From: Coffea arabica
Taxonomy: Eukaryota; Streptophyta; Magnoliopsida; Gentianales; Rubiaceae
DNA length: 64,000 nucleotides
Direction: 5' to 3'
Assembly (NCBI RefSeq): GCF_036785885.1
Contig: NC_092317.1
Span: 9,488,501-9,552,500 of the forward strand
Positions 23,161 through 33,853 of the stretch are shown here, one piece after another (within the stretch, counting starts at the first letter, position 1; each line of letters starts with the position of its first letter). The position numbers and the translations under genes were made by a program. The notes beneath the pieces were generated by a model. That model saw only the letters and a list, made by a program, of their open reading frames with translations, ran no database searches and was not told the origin of the DNA.

Positions 23161-25921
23161 TCATCTTTCTCCTGGACTTCTTTGTTGGCCACCTGTGTCC
23201 CTTCCACCGCTACCGAATGGTTGTGGTACAAATGCTTGTCCTCTCCATTCGCCTGAGTCGCTGCAGCCCGTACCAATTTCAAATGATTTTTCCAGCGAGT
23301 CATCCAAACAGTTTTCCATATAATCATCATCAACTGCTGTGTTGTGCGAATTCTTTTTGTATGGGCATGTTCGTTGGTTGTGGCCTGCCTGCAATCTTCA
23401 ACCCATATATCACATGTCAAATCATTTGTGACTGCAAGTAATCACGTTAACCGAGCACAGTGCTAACATTACACCACTTCAACTTTCTTGCATTGCCAAT
23501 AACTTTGTATACTTTGTATGCACTTTTAATTATGTGTTTATTTACTACTGTTGTTAATAAGAACGAAAAATACCCACTTCTTCATTATTACCTTCGCTGT
23601 CCACTTCATGTATTTTATCAATTAACTACTGTATAACTACGTATGCAATTCCGATAGTACCTGCAATGACCACACTTTCTTTTCTTCTTTGCTTCTGCAT
23701 GCTTGTGATCACCTTTACACCGGGACACCCTAGGATCTAACAGCCCGAATGTTCTTCTACTTCTATCGTTCCTCACTCTTGAATCCATTGCAAATCCATC
23801 TCCCCCATATCCCCTATCAATCCACTTCTCCTTTAGGTCCACAGAATGCTTGTCAAACATCTGTTGCAGGTCATTAAACGCATCATCCATGTAGGAGGCA
23901 TAGTAACACATAGTATTACAGCTGGACTTTAAAGTGCCATATCTGGCCATTTGTGTCAGCTGTTCGTCTGCAACAAATTCTTTCATTCCATTATTACTAC
24001 AGTGAACTCCCTTTGTCCACCGCTTCGAAATGCATGCTTCTGGGATCCTGTTCATTCCTTCTACCACCATCACGCGAAACATGTGAGCACAAGGAATCCC
24101 CTTTGACTCGAATTTCATGCAAGAGCAGATTAGCTTCTCCATTGACCTATCATAATCCACCCTCCAACTTATTTCGTGTCCACCATATTTCGAGTAATAA
24201 TATGTACGATTCCCTCCATCCTCGCTCCAGCCCTCAGAAATTAGAAGTCCTTGCCTGTTCAAATGCTTCCTCACCATGAAGAACACATTCCTTGTAAACA
24301 CCTCCGCTGCGCTCCCCTCTAATTCGGGCAGGATTGTGGTTAAGACTGGTTTTGTGTTTTCGCTTGTGTGAACTGCTTTGCTCTCGGTATGTCGAAGCCA
24401 TGCTATTGCCAAATCAAAACTTCTAACGAATTCATATAGTCGCATTTTTTCATTCAAGTACTCGTTCAAAAAAGCATTCATTTTCTCACACCTTTGAGTA
24501 CTTCTCATACCTGCAAAAAAATGACCGCGTAAATAGGCCTCTGCCCATAACCTTCTCCTACGGTACAATTTCTTCACCCACTCATTCTCTACCACCCCAC
24601 ATTCATTAACCAACCTAGCCCACCGATCCTCAAACTCAAGAGTGCTACACTTTCTCGCCATCAGGTTATAGAACCTGTTATTAAACTCCTCGCAGCGAAT
24701 ATTACTCCGTGCATTTCTATGCAAGTGCCACGAACATAGCCTGTGACAAGCATCCGGGAGAAGATTCTTTATAGCTCTTCTCATTGCACTGTCCCCATCT
24801 GTCATCACTGCTACTGGCTTTCTACCTTTCATAGCCTCTACAAATGTACTTAGCACCCATTCATATGTTTCAATCCTCTCATCTGATAGCAGTGCACAGC
24901 CAAAAACAGTACTGTTCAAATGGTTGTTTACCCCTGCAAGTACAACTAGTGGCTTGCGGTATTTATTTGTTTTGTATGTTGTATCAAACACCAATACATC
25001 TCCAAATACACTGAAGTCCGCACGAGATTTAGAATCTGCCCAAAACAACATTGCCAATCTTCCTTCGTTATCTACATGATATTTATAAAAGAACATGTCA
25101 TCGGCATCCTTCTTCGCTGCCAAGAACCCAAGTGCCCCTTCTGCATCGCCATTAAAAATATCTTTTCTACGTTCCTCGTCCATTCGGTTATACAAATCCT
25201 TAATGCAAAATCCCACGTTACTATACCCTCCGGCTTTGATAACAAAATGTTTCATTATCTGGCATATTCTGGCCCCAACCAACTTTAGACTTTTTGCCTG
25301 CGCATATTCTGCATCGCTCACTTTTCTATGCGACCTAATGTGTTGCACACTTGCCTCTGATGCCAGCGGGTGATTGTGCTCCATAATGAAACGTGTCACC
25401 ACATACTTTACCGATTCTATGTCATATTTCACGCGAAAGCAAGCCCCACACCCGGTTCTTGTGATTGGTTTTGCTTCTCTTTTCCGGTCTTCATAATTAA
25501 ACCACTTTTCATTCCTGTAACCTTCACAGCAACATACCCATTTTCTAAATCTTGAAATGCCATCTGCATCTCGTTTGGCATTACTTTTACGAATCCCAAA
25601 TCCGCTTAGTTTCGCATACAAATTATAGAATTCCCCAGCTTCTTCTTCCGTGTCAAATGTTAATTTCATTACGTCATCCACGCCTATTGCGCCCACCAAT
25701 TCATCTGCCTCCTCATCTTCGTGTCCTCCTATTGAACCACCGCTTTCTTCAATGAATGTGTCTCGGTCACACTCAGGTTCTTGGTTAAGGTCAAATGACC
25801 TTAACCTGCCGCAAACATCCAACGCCATTTGATTAATTCTCTGTTTCCTGCACCATGTCATGAGTTGAGTTTTAAGCGCCCCATCCTGCCCCATAGTTAC
25901 AACCCCTGTGTGGTTGTTCAA
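23161..25921 (-). CDS. FAR1/FHY3-family MULE transposase
   Basis: An uninterrupted 767-codon frame (23618-25921). Residues about 95-188 are a FAR1 DNA-binding domain of the WRKY-GCM1 zinc type (CCCEGYR, CGACFRVK, EHNHPLA). The MULE DDE domain follows: Asp313 in VFDTTYKTNKYRKP, Asp375 in VMTDGDSAM with CHRLCSWHL, and Glu479 in TQRCEKMNAF. A SWIM zinc finger lies at 599-613 (CSC...CAH). The C-terminal KCGHCR runs into a GT donor, and a zinc-knuckle remainder (QAGHNQRTCP) lies in an exon near 23161-23404. All catalytic residues are present, so it could be active. Domesticated FAR1/FRS factors look alike, but the flanking repeat arrays favour a transposase. A GC-richer leader with a GTGAGT donor near 26,622 may be its 5' UTR. 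Confidence 0.8.
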
Positions 25922-26960
25922 TGTTTTTTCTAACCATGGTCGCTTAACATTTTCTTTTCAGCCTCCCCATATGCTTTCGTTTGTAACATAAATACTGCTC
26001 GTCTACTAATGGAACAAAACATATATACACGATCATTTCAGTTAACAAACCATACTTTACCTCACAACTTTCACAAAATGCACCCGATAAACATTACTCT
26101 CACATTCATATACACAGTTTTTATAAGTGTGGCTGATGCAATTATATCAACCTTTAGCATAAAATACCACTATCGACATGCATTTTCATTAACACCCACA
26201 AACTCAACCTCTACTGTGTGTTTCTTTAATTCTTTTCACATAAGCATTCGCAATGCAGTATGGGGGCCATTATCCATGTCCACACGGCCATCCAAATCAC
26301 TCTGTTTTAAGACTTTAGTCCTGTTACAACGTCTTCTTCACGTCTTCACTCATTTCTGCTTAATTTCCTTTACACAATTTAATACAAATTAGAGGACCAA
26401 CATTTCTTACGTACGTACACAAAGCTCGGTGCACAAACAAACTACGATAATATCCCGGTTTCGTTTCATCTTTGTTCGAAGACGCAGGGTCTTACACCCC
26501 GTATTTCGTATTCCTTATTCCTCTATCATTTCCTCTTACAACAACTGTAGAAATCACCCTACTAGACGTACTTTACTCGTTATTCTAATCCATTTTTCAA
26601 AGTTGTGGACAAAAGTACTCACCTTTGATTTCTCTGCTTCTGTTCCACGCCGCTGCAGTCTGTCACCACAGCTTCGGAAGGGCCTTCCTCAGATGTATCT
26701 ACCGTCACCGCCTGCGCCTGAATTTACGCCAGTAGACACCACCTCTTTACCAAATTTTTGCCTACCATTCCGACCTCGCCACCTGTCTTCAAACACACGC
26801 ATCACCGCGGGCCCCAACATGGCTCTGTGTTTAGTACCTAATACGCTTCCTCTTCGGTGGCCCCACCATGGCTTTGTTTAGTACCGCTTACGCTTCGTCT
26901 TCGGTGTTTCATACAACAGAACCGACACCGCAATTTTTATGCTTTCCGATAAATTATTTT
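25922..26960 (-). promoter_or_regulatory. Upstream region of the FAR1-type gene, possible leader exon
   Basis: No convincing protein on either strand; the + strand frames here are pyrimidine-rich shadows. On the minus strand a GC-rich stretch (about 26,880-26,625) ends in ATCAAAG|GTGAGTAC, a good donor, and could be a spliced 5' leader exon of the transposase. Confidence 0.3.
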
Positions 26961-27480
26961 TTTTTCAAGGAAATTGGGTTCTCCTAACTGTGTGATGGAC
27001 GAAAGCCGTAAAGAGCTGGTCGTTTATAAGACAACCGTTTTAACTACATTTTATCCCATAACCCAACATTTGTATTTAAGGCACGTTGGGTACTCTGTCA
27101 TTGTAATGGTTGAAAGGCACAAAGAGCTGGTCTTTTACTCACCAACGGGTTTAATTGCATTTCATCCGATAAATCAGTCTGTCTTTATGGCACCTTGGGT
27201 ATTATGTTGTTGTAATGGAAAAAAGCCAAGGGGAGATGAAACTTTTGAACTGAGACACACGTTTGAATATAATAATGGTCCTCAAAATGGATTTAATCTT
27301 TAGTTGTAGTCCAGGAAAGCCGTAAAGAGTTGGCTGTTTATTCAAAAATGCATTTAAATATGATATTCCGTTGTTAAAATGCATTTAAAATGCAATCGCT
27401 AACATTTGTATTCAACGAAAATGAGTTATTCCGTTGTTATTATGGACGAAAGAGTTGAAAATTGGGGTTGTTTTAATAAA
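26961..27480 (+). repeat. Array I of the GTAAAGAGCTGGT repeat
   Basis: Units near 27,003, 27,113, 27,320 and a weak one at 27,445, on the + strand. Spacers AAGGCACGTTGGGTACTCTG and AACGGGTTTAATTGCATTTC match array A far better than C or F. This is the last array; no further copies were seen to the right. Confidence 0.7.
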
Positions 27481-27829
27481 GTTACGGGTTTATTTTTACT
27501 CCTTAGCCCATTATATTTATGTTAATTCCGTTTCACCCCAATGCATTTCCAGCTTGTGCAGTACGCTACATTTCCAATGTCCAAACCGCGGTTATAGGTC
27601 ATCACTTCCTTTTCTGGAATTATTCCCTTTCGGGTCCGTACTTGTCAGCCTGCAACGTGGAGGCTTCTTTGCCATATTATCTGCTTTCCACACGTATTTT
27701 CTCCCTTTGTGAATGCACTACAGAAATTACCTCACATCATATGTTGTGAGAGTTATTGTGATACGGATTTTGTGTTTTCATAAAAGATACACTAGGAATG
27801 ACCTAAGAGATGCTTCTTTGATTCACGAG

Positions 27830-27830
<1 letters not shown>

Positions 27831-27880
<50 letters not shown>

Positions 27881-27886
27881 TATATA
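27831..27886. repeat. (TA)n microsatellite
   Basis: About 27 TA dinucleotides, interrupted once near the right end, abutting the Stowaway element's TA target site. Confidence 0.9.
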
Positions 27887-28215
27887 CTCCCCCCGTCTCA
27901 CTTTAATAGTTCTATTTCTTTTTTCACACAATTTAAGAAAAAATAGTTAACTTTGTTGGAAAAGTAAATTTAGATTGCTATTTTTCTAAAATACCCTTAC
28001 ATTAAATAGAGTACAACTTTATGGAAACTTAAATTGATGGCAAAAAAAGAATCAACTCTCATTAAATGGGGTAGGTTTATAGTAACAACAACTTACATTG
28101 AATAAGGGCATTTTAGAAAAATTAAAATACAACTACATTCTTCAATTGAAAAGTGAACTATAATTTGAGACAGACGAAAAGGAAAAACATGACTATCAAA
28201 GTGGGACGGAGGGAG
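27887..28215. mobile_element. Stowaway (Tc1/mariner) MITE
   Basis: 329 bp with ends CTCCCCCCGTCTCACTTTAA and, inverted, CTCCCTCCGTCCCACTTTGA, flanked by TA on both sides. These are the classic Stowaway terminal repeats. No coding sequence, as expected for a MITE mobilised by a mariner-like transposase. Confidence 0.88.
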
Positions 28216-28506
28216 TATATATTTACACTGGTGACATATTGGAGCATCTTTTCATAATGTGCAAGTTGAATAGTTTGTAATGTTATCAGATATTTAATCA
28301 AATGTTATTTCTTATCTTAAATTTCGTTATGACTATACTACATATTTATGAAATAGACAAACATTTATAATTAAAGTTAATATTTGCTATTTTTAGATGT
28401 CATATATTTAAATAGATAAAAATTATTTTAAAAATAACTTATTAAGATAATTTTGTTAGGAAAAATTTTGGTCTCCCAAAGGAAAAAAATCCTAGCTCCA
28501 TCACTA
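28216..28506. mobile_element. Right end of a hAT-like element
   Basis: Shares about 150 bp with 15,376-15,525 (ACATATTGGAGCATCTTTTC...). It ends in CCTAGCTCCATCACT, the reverse complement of the hAT-like start GTGATGGAGCTAGG. It abuts the LRR pseudogene, so the insertion likely truncated that gene's 3' side. Confidence 0.5.
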
Positions 28507-29464
28507 AAGTTGATACATTGAAGTTGATCAAAGTTGATAAATTAACCAGACTTGGCTCTGTAGATTTACAACAATTCTTTACCATACCTATTAAACTGTT
28601 CCGGGCAAGATACAGCCCCTCCAGCTTCTTCAAGGTTCCATATTCCCATGGTGTCTGTCCGCTAAATTCATTTGATGACAATGACAATAGTTGGATTACT
28701 GAACAAGCAGTTAAATTTGATGGCAACTGGCCATTTAATTTATCTGAAGTTAAATAAAGCCCTCTGAGACTTGGAAGATCATTGCACACGTCTGGAGGAA
28801 GATTACCAGATAAGTTATTTCCTGAGAGAGCAATAATTTCCAACGTTGAAATGTTGAAAATGGAGGATGGTATAGACCCTGTAAGTTGGTTATACTGCAA
28901 ATTTAGTACCCTCAGGTTTGGTAGAGCTCCCATCACTTCAGGAATCTAATCTTTACCTTGTAAAGGATTGTATGATAGTTCCAATGTTTCAGGCTTCGAG
29001 AATGAGGGATAAATCCAGTAAAGCTGTTATTTCTAATTGACAAAAATTTAAGTTCAGGAAAGGAACCAAACCATGACGGATTATCTCCAGTGAAGTTGTT
29101 GAGCTTAAAGTTCATAAACCACAGGCATCGCAAACGGGACAGATCTCCAGGTTGATTGCCCTGGTAATTGTTACCACTCAGGTCCAAAGAAACAAGAAAA
29201 GACAAGTTCCCCAGATGGGGAGGAATGCTGCCTGTCAAACCCATGAATGGTATGTTTAAAGCAGTTACTCTATGATGTTGGATGCCACAAGTGACTCCAA
29301 TTCAATCACAAACAGAAGTATTAGCAGTCCAGTCGTCTTCCAGGACTAGGTAGGGTTCTGATAATGCGTGCTCTTTCAAAGCAACAAGAGCAGATTGATC
29401 AGTGACAATATTGGTTTCTATGTTGGCTAAGCAAGCCATCGAAAAATGCAGGAACAGAACTGCA
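28507..29464 (-). pseudogene. LRR receptor-like kinase pseudogene, N-terminal LRR part
   Basis: The minus strand encodes the end of a signal peptide (PLAVLFLHFSMACLANIE), an LRR N-terminal cap (TDQSALVALKEHAL ... IGVTCG) and LRRs of the LxxLxxLxLxxNxLxGxIPxx type (MGLTGSIPPHLGNLSFLVSL; LPNLRVLNLQYNQLTGSIPS), as in FLS2/EFR/Xa21-like receptors. Lesions: a TGA within the cap near 29,310, a frame change near 29,000, a TAG near 28,950, and loss of everything 3' of about 28,507 including the transmembrane and kinase regions. No start codon survives. Clearly inactive. Confidence 0.82.
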
Positions 29465-29507
29465 AGAGGAAAGTAATACTGAAGAATTCTTGAAAATGTA
29501 ATTTATT

Positions 29508-29625
29508 TTTGAAAAAAAAAAAGAAGCTCCCCAACCCCCCCCCCCCCCCCCAAAAAAAAACCCCCAAAAAAAATATCTGTTTTGACGGAATGCAATCTCT
29601 CTCTCTTTTTTTTTTTGGCAACAGG
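29508..29625. repeat. Homopolymer-rich repeat, copy 1
   Basis: A-run, CTCCCCAAC, then an approximately 16-base C-run, A-run, C-run, A-run, followed by TTTTGACGGAATGCAATCTC and a T-run. The order of parts matches copy 2 at 30,704. Confidence 0.7.
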
Positions 29626-30703
29626 ATGTGAAGCTTGACTGCCGACTTTCACACTTCTTTTATGGACGAACAAAAAATGAGTATGGCTTAACTGCGTCTC
29701 AAATGTCAAGTAAGATCAGCATTTGGGGTCCTATCGAATCTGTTCACGTTTGAAACCAAGAAAAGAAAGAGCACGAATGCCTATCCATACTTCCCAGCTA
29801 ACTAAAGTTAAAGTTCCAGGAACTAGAATTCTAAATTCAGATCTCTTTAAACCTTTCTACTAGTTCGTATTAGTTGGGATGTATTCAATTTGTATTGAGC
29901 CTACAATTTTTTAGTTGAAATGCCCTTCAGTTTCATTCGATTTGCATCCATCCTACCAGTTGTGAGCATAATGTAACTCTTTGATAAGTGTCTTTACCCA
30001 CAATCTTCCTTTGATCCTACCATTTGTGAGCATAATTTAACTCTCCATAGATGCTAGAATCACTAGTGCTCTATAATCACTAATGCTTTTGGCACGCTCT
30101 ACATGTATGCTTACTTCAAAATATATATATAATTAGTTTTTTTACAATAAGTTATTGTATGTAGCAGGTATAGTGCGTGTATATTTTTTTTTTTTTTAAG
30201 AAATCTATTAATACTACGCGTTTTTATTTAGGAAATTATTATATCTATAATCATGGTCGAGTGGAAATACTAACTTTAGAGGATATTTTTAATATAACAT
30301 TAAGTGATATCTGATAATGAGAAATGTACACTTAAATTAGCATTGTACTTTATCCCTTGAGTTAGCATTGTACTTTTATTGCTCAGGTGGATGCGTAGTC
30401 TTGTGAATTAAGACTCAATTCTCACCTTTTACACCCCCCAAAGTGCAAATTGCAAAAGCATAGTATTGTGTTTCTGACACATTTTGTAGATATTATTATA
30501 TATTGTTGAATCAAATATACTGGCCTACTAGACAACTGATAAAAGAGAATTGAATTGAAGTTACACATCAATGTTCTTTTTCCCACTCAGTGTATCAATT
30601 CCACCTAATAAAAAATTAAAAACCACAGACAGATAAACATTTAGATGCTGGCATTCTCCAAATTTGATAAAATCAACAGAACAAAAATTGGTATCATTTA
30701 AGT
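29626..30703. other. Non-coding AT-rich segment between the two homopolymer repeats
   Basis: No gene seen. It includes the presumed upstream region of the LRR pseudogene. A short duplication (ATCCTACCANTTGTGAGCAT) occurs near 29,950 and 30,015. Confidence 0.35.
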
Positions 30704-30812
30704 CAAAAAAAAAAAAAAAAAAAAAGAGAAGTACCACAGAAGTACCCCCCCCCCCCCCAACCCAGCCCAAAAAAAATATTTGTTTTGACGGAATGCAATT
30801 TTTTTTTGGCGA
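30704..30812. repeat. Homopolymer-rich repeat, copy 2
   Basis: An approximately 21-base A-run, a 14-base C-run, an A-run, then TTTTGACGGAATGCAATTTT and a T-run ending GGCGACCAG. Same layout as copy 1, about 1.2 kb away, on the same strand. Confidence 0.7.
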
Positions 30813-31239
30813 CCAGAGAAAATGCAATCAAACGTGAAATCAAACAAATTATCCAAAAGAAAAAAGGATAAAAAAAAACATATTATAGAAAAGGGCGTCA
30901 GGTCTCCAAGGTGATTTAGCATCAATGTAGAGCTATTCAGACGCAAATTACCCATTTGTATACATGAGATTCATCCTTTGCCCCAAAATTAATCTGAAAC
31001 CTAAATAAATTTAAAAACCCGAATTCACGATAAGAAAAAAATAAAGAAAAAAACTTCGAAGGAAATAAAGAAAGGCGATCAGAACCTGTCGGGATTCATA
31101 GTTAACATCAGAGGATTATTATTCAGTGGATTGACAGACTTATGAATTCTATCATCCCCTCGCTCTTTCTTTAAATCCCCAAATTTTAATTAGAAACAAA
31201 AAAAAAAGGTTTGATGATAAAAATCGAAACTTTTATATG

Positions 31240-31570
31240 TACACAACCGCTTAATACTCAGGAAGTGCTCAGAACTTCTTAGAGGAATTAGGTTGCCGTC
31301 ATAGACAAACGACGTCGTCGTCGTCGTCATCTCCGGCCCGAATTATGAGCTCGTCACTGCAATCTACTGAAAATTGCGGCGAGTAATCAAAAGAGGAAAG
31401 AACACTTACTCGAGTTTGCGATTGAAAGGTGAAAACTATCTAAAACCCTACGCATCTGAGCCGAGCTGAGCTGAGTTGAGTTGAATCGATGGCTGCTTGT
31501 GACTTTAGGAGGCGGCGAAACGCTAGCATCTTCTTCTTCACGCCGCCTAAACCTAAACCGTACTTTTGAA
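31240..31570 (-). other. Possible first exon or leader of a minus-strand gene
   Basis: A GC-rich island in AT-rich DNA. The minus strand shows a 28-codon start (MLAFRRLLKSQAAIDSTQLS...) rich in Arg, Ser and Leu, like a mitochondrial presequence. A GAGTAAGT donor lies near 31,412, and downstream (ATG)(ACG)n gives a second short frame. No continuing exons were recognised at lower coordinates. It could be the orphaned 5' end of a host gene cut off by insertions. Confidence 0.3.
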
Positions 31571-33223
31571 AGACTTAAAAAAAATTATATATATTTCTTT
31601 TGGGACCTTTTGTTTTTATTTATACTTATAATATATGTAATTTAAATGGAAAAAATGGGCATACAATTTTTCTTGTATCGAATATTTGAATGGATTCCTT
31701 AGATAATTTGGGATAATTGTCTCTTTCGCTTGGTTTGATAATCTAGTTCAGTATTTATTTGATAATTCAATTCAACATTTAAGGTTGATAATCCAATTCA
31801 TATTTATCAGATTTTATTATGTAACAATATTTAATTATCATCACTTAATGTGATATATATTCAAAATTATCAAATTTTACTCAATGGATTCAAATTTCAG
31901 TTTTCAACTTCAATTTTATCAAATGCATCCTTAGTTCCTTTATTGTGTAATTAAGTTATTTTTACCAAAGATTTGGAGGAGTTCCTTAAATAATTTGGAA
32001 TGCATTAGTTCCTTTTTAATGGGAGATTGTAGCTCCGGCTCTGTAGTTGGGATGCAAAACACGACAAGATCATTCTTTTGTCAGTCATACTACCTTTTTT
32101 TTTTTTTTTTAACGAAATGACTCTGGGGTGTTTGAACAGTCATTTTTTACAGAAAAATTACTCGTGAACACATTTTCCTATTATCTTTTTATCTCACATA
32201 CATCAAATCGTTAAAATAATTTTTCTACAAAACAATCCAGAAAAATGCAATCCAAATTCTTTGAGAACGACTTTAGTATTACTAAGTTAAAAACTCATTT
32301 GTTATTGAAATTATTTTGATAAATTACACTACCACTTGAGACTCATTGGAGCCATTTGAGGGTTTGGATTTCAAAATTGACAATTGAACTCACACAGGGA
32401 AATTTATGATAATTTCTTAATGTGATAGCATGTGGATGTATTCTTCCTCAGCATCAGACCTCCAAAAACGGTACAGAGAAAAATCTTTGCAAGGATTCCC
32501 ACTGCCTTTTGATCATCTAAAAGCAAGATGAAATCCTAATAGAGCTTCATGAAAGATACACCAATGGGTTCTAAATTTTATAACTGTAAAGAGACCCAGA
32601 GACATCATAGGATCATAGCACAGCAGCCTAACATAGCACTATAGCAGCTAGGCCTCCACCTCCATGGGGACAGTGGATGTCAGGCAAAGGAAATTACAAG
32701 TAAACTGATGAGCTTAAACAAGTTTCAAAGTCTATAAAAAGCATCCAGATGAAATGCTAGTTCTACTCTTAAGCATTTGCTGCAGAGTCCAAATGCATTG
32801 TCTCAATTTTCTAGATAAGGCAGATTTGAGTAGGCTATGTTTGCCAATCTGCTCAGGCTACATATTTATCATCAACATCAGCATCAATTTTCTCCAGGAG
32901 GGCAGACTAACAAAATGAAAATGAAAAAGAAGCAGGGGGCAATAAAGAAGGAAATTAGCTATATCAAACTTAAAACTGATGTCGCTATCAACCAATGTCC
33001 ACCAAAGAGTTGTCGGCGGGGAATTTTAGTTTAAAGTATGGCAAGGGTTGGTGGGGTTTTGCATGGCCGGATAAAGATGACCCCAAAGAATGGGAGGAGA
33101 GGTTCATGGTGAAGAATATGCAATGATGTCTGAGTAAAATAGAGAGAAAATGCTAAATTTTCAACTACCCTCAGTTCAGTAAGCTCTTATCAAGAATTAA
33201 CTATCTTCTTATTGTCTTCTAGT
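31571..33223. other. Non-coding region
   Basis: No gene seen. The first part is AT-rich. Positions about 32,400-33,223 have ordinary composition and lie just beyond the stop of the PRPP synthetase fragment, so they may hold its 3' UTR and downstream sequence. Confidence 0.4.
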
Positions 33224-33355
33224 TCACTGAAATATGCTACTCACAGAACAGTCATCATGAACGCGCCAAATGGTTTCACCCAACAGGTTTGCAACTGAAA
33301 GTACAGTTAACTGGGGCAAATAATTCTTCTCAATTGCTGGAATTGTGTTTGTAAC
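33224..33355 (-). pseudogene. PRPP synthetase 3' fragment, end of last exon
   Basis: The minus strand reads TNTIPAIEKNYLPQLTVLSV, then ANLLGETIWRVHDDCS and a stop. This is the C-terminal end of ribose-phosphate pyrophosphokinase, which makes PRPP for nucleotide, His and Trp synthesis. The exon is split at 33,355 by the Ty3/gypsy element and resumes at 42,793. The open frame across the break was preserved until the insertion, apart from lesions upstream (see the other half). Confidence 0.85.
33351..33355. repeat. Target-site duplication GTAAC, left copy
   Basis: GTAAC immediately precedes the 5' LTR and is repeated at 42,793-42,797 directly after the 3' LTR. A 5-bp duplication is standard for Ty3/gypsy integrase. 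Confidence 0.9.
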
Positions 33356-33809
33356 TGTAGTAGGGCCCATGCGCACATCGGCCCGGTCCATAAACACATC
33401 AGTCCGGCCCACGAGTTCGGACATGAATAGCTGGTCGGAGTGTCAGGTCAGTTCGCAGGTCCAGATGGGCGCCGCCTCCCAGGCGGATGGGCCTGATGGG
33501 CTGCGAAGCTCGTATTTATCGGAGCTGGGTAGTGGAGCCCTAGGAGCCGTTTCTCTCCAACAAAGACTCCTTGTCCTACCAGGAAACTACTACCTGTGAC
33601 TCTATAAATATCACGCGTAGGAAAAACACAAGGTACGCTACTCATAGTGCAAACTCTACTCTTCTACTTACGAATCCATTCTGACTTGATCGTCGGAGTT
33701 GCTTCAGGGGACTTAGCCCCGCAGCTCGTTCACGTGCAGGTCGAACACTTGACCAGCTCGCTCCCCAGGCACCAGGCCAGTTTGGACCTTCACTTCGGCA
33801 GTCGCATCA
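33356..33809 (+). repeat. 5' LTR
   Basis: 454 bp from TGTAGTAGGGCCC to GCAGTCGCATCA. Promoter TATA box CTATAAATA near 33,601, upstream of the transcribed R region. Confidence 0.93.
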
Positions 33810-33810
33810 A

Positions 33811-33828
33811 TTGGCGCCGTCTGTGGGA
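33811..33828 (+). promoter_or_regulatory. Primer binding site
   Basis: TTGGCGCCGTCTGTGGGA, one base after the 5' LTR. This form of site is common in Tat-type gypsy elements. I cannot name the tRNA with certainty from sequence alone. Confidence 0.7.
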
Positions 33829-33853
33829 AACACGTTACTCTTCTTCGCGAATT

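Noticed and set aside
26009-26881. Two longish + strand open frames (127 and 150 codons)
   Set aside because: They are pyrimidine-rich, without motifs, and lie over the presumed 5' leader region of the minus-strand FAR1 gene. Composition explains the lack of stops.
1-27480. Helitron carrying the cassettes
   Set aside because: No RepHel-type helicase frame and no CTRR plus hairpin end recognised, while a MULE-type transposase is present. Not fully excluded, since ends lie outside or are decayed.
29427-29709. Frames encoding Phe/Gly runs
   Set aside because: Produced by the A- and C-homopolymer runs, not by a gene.
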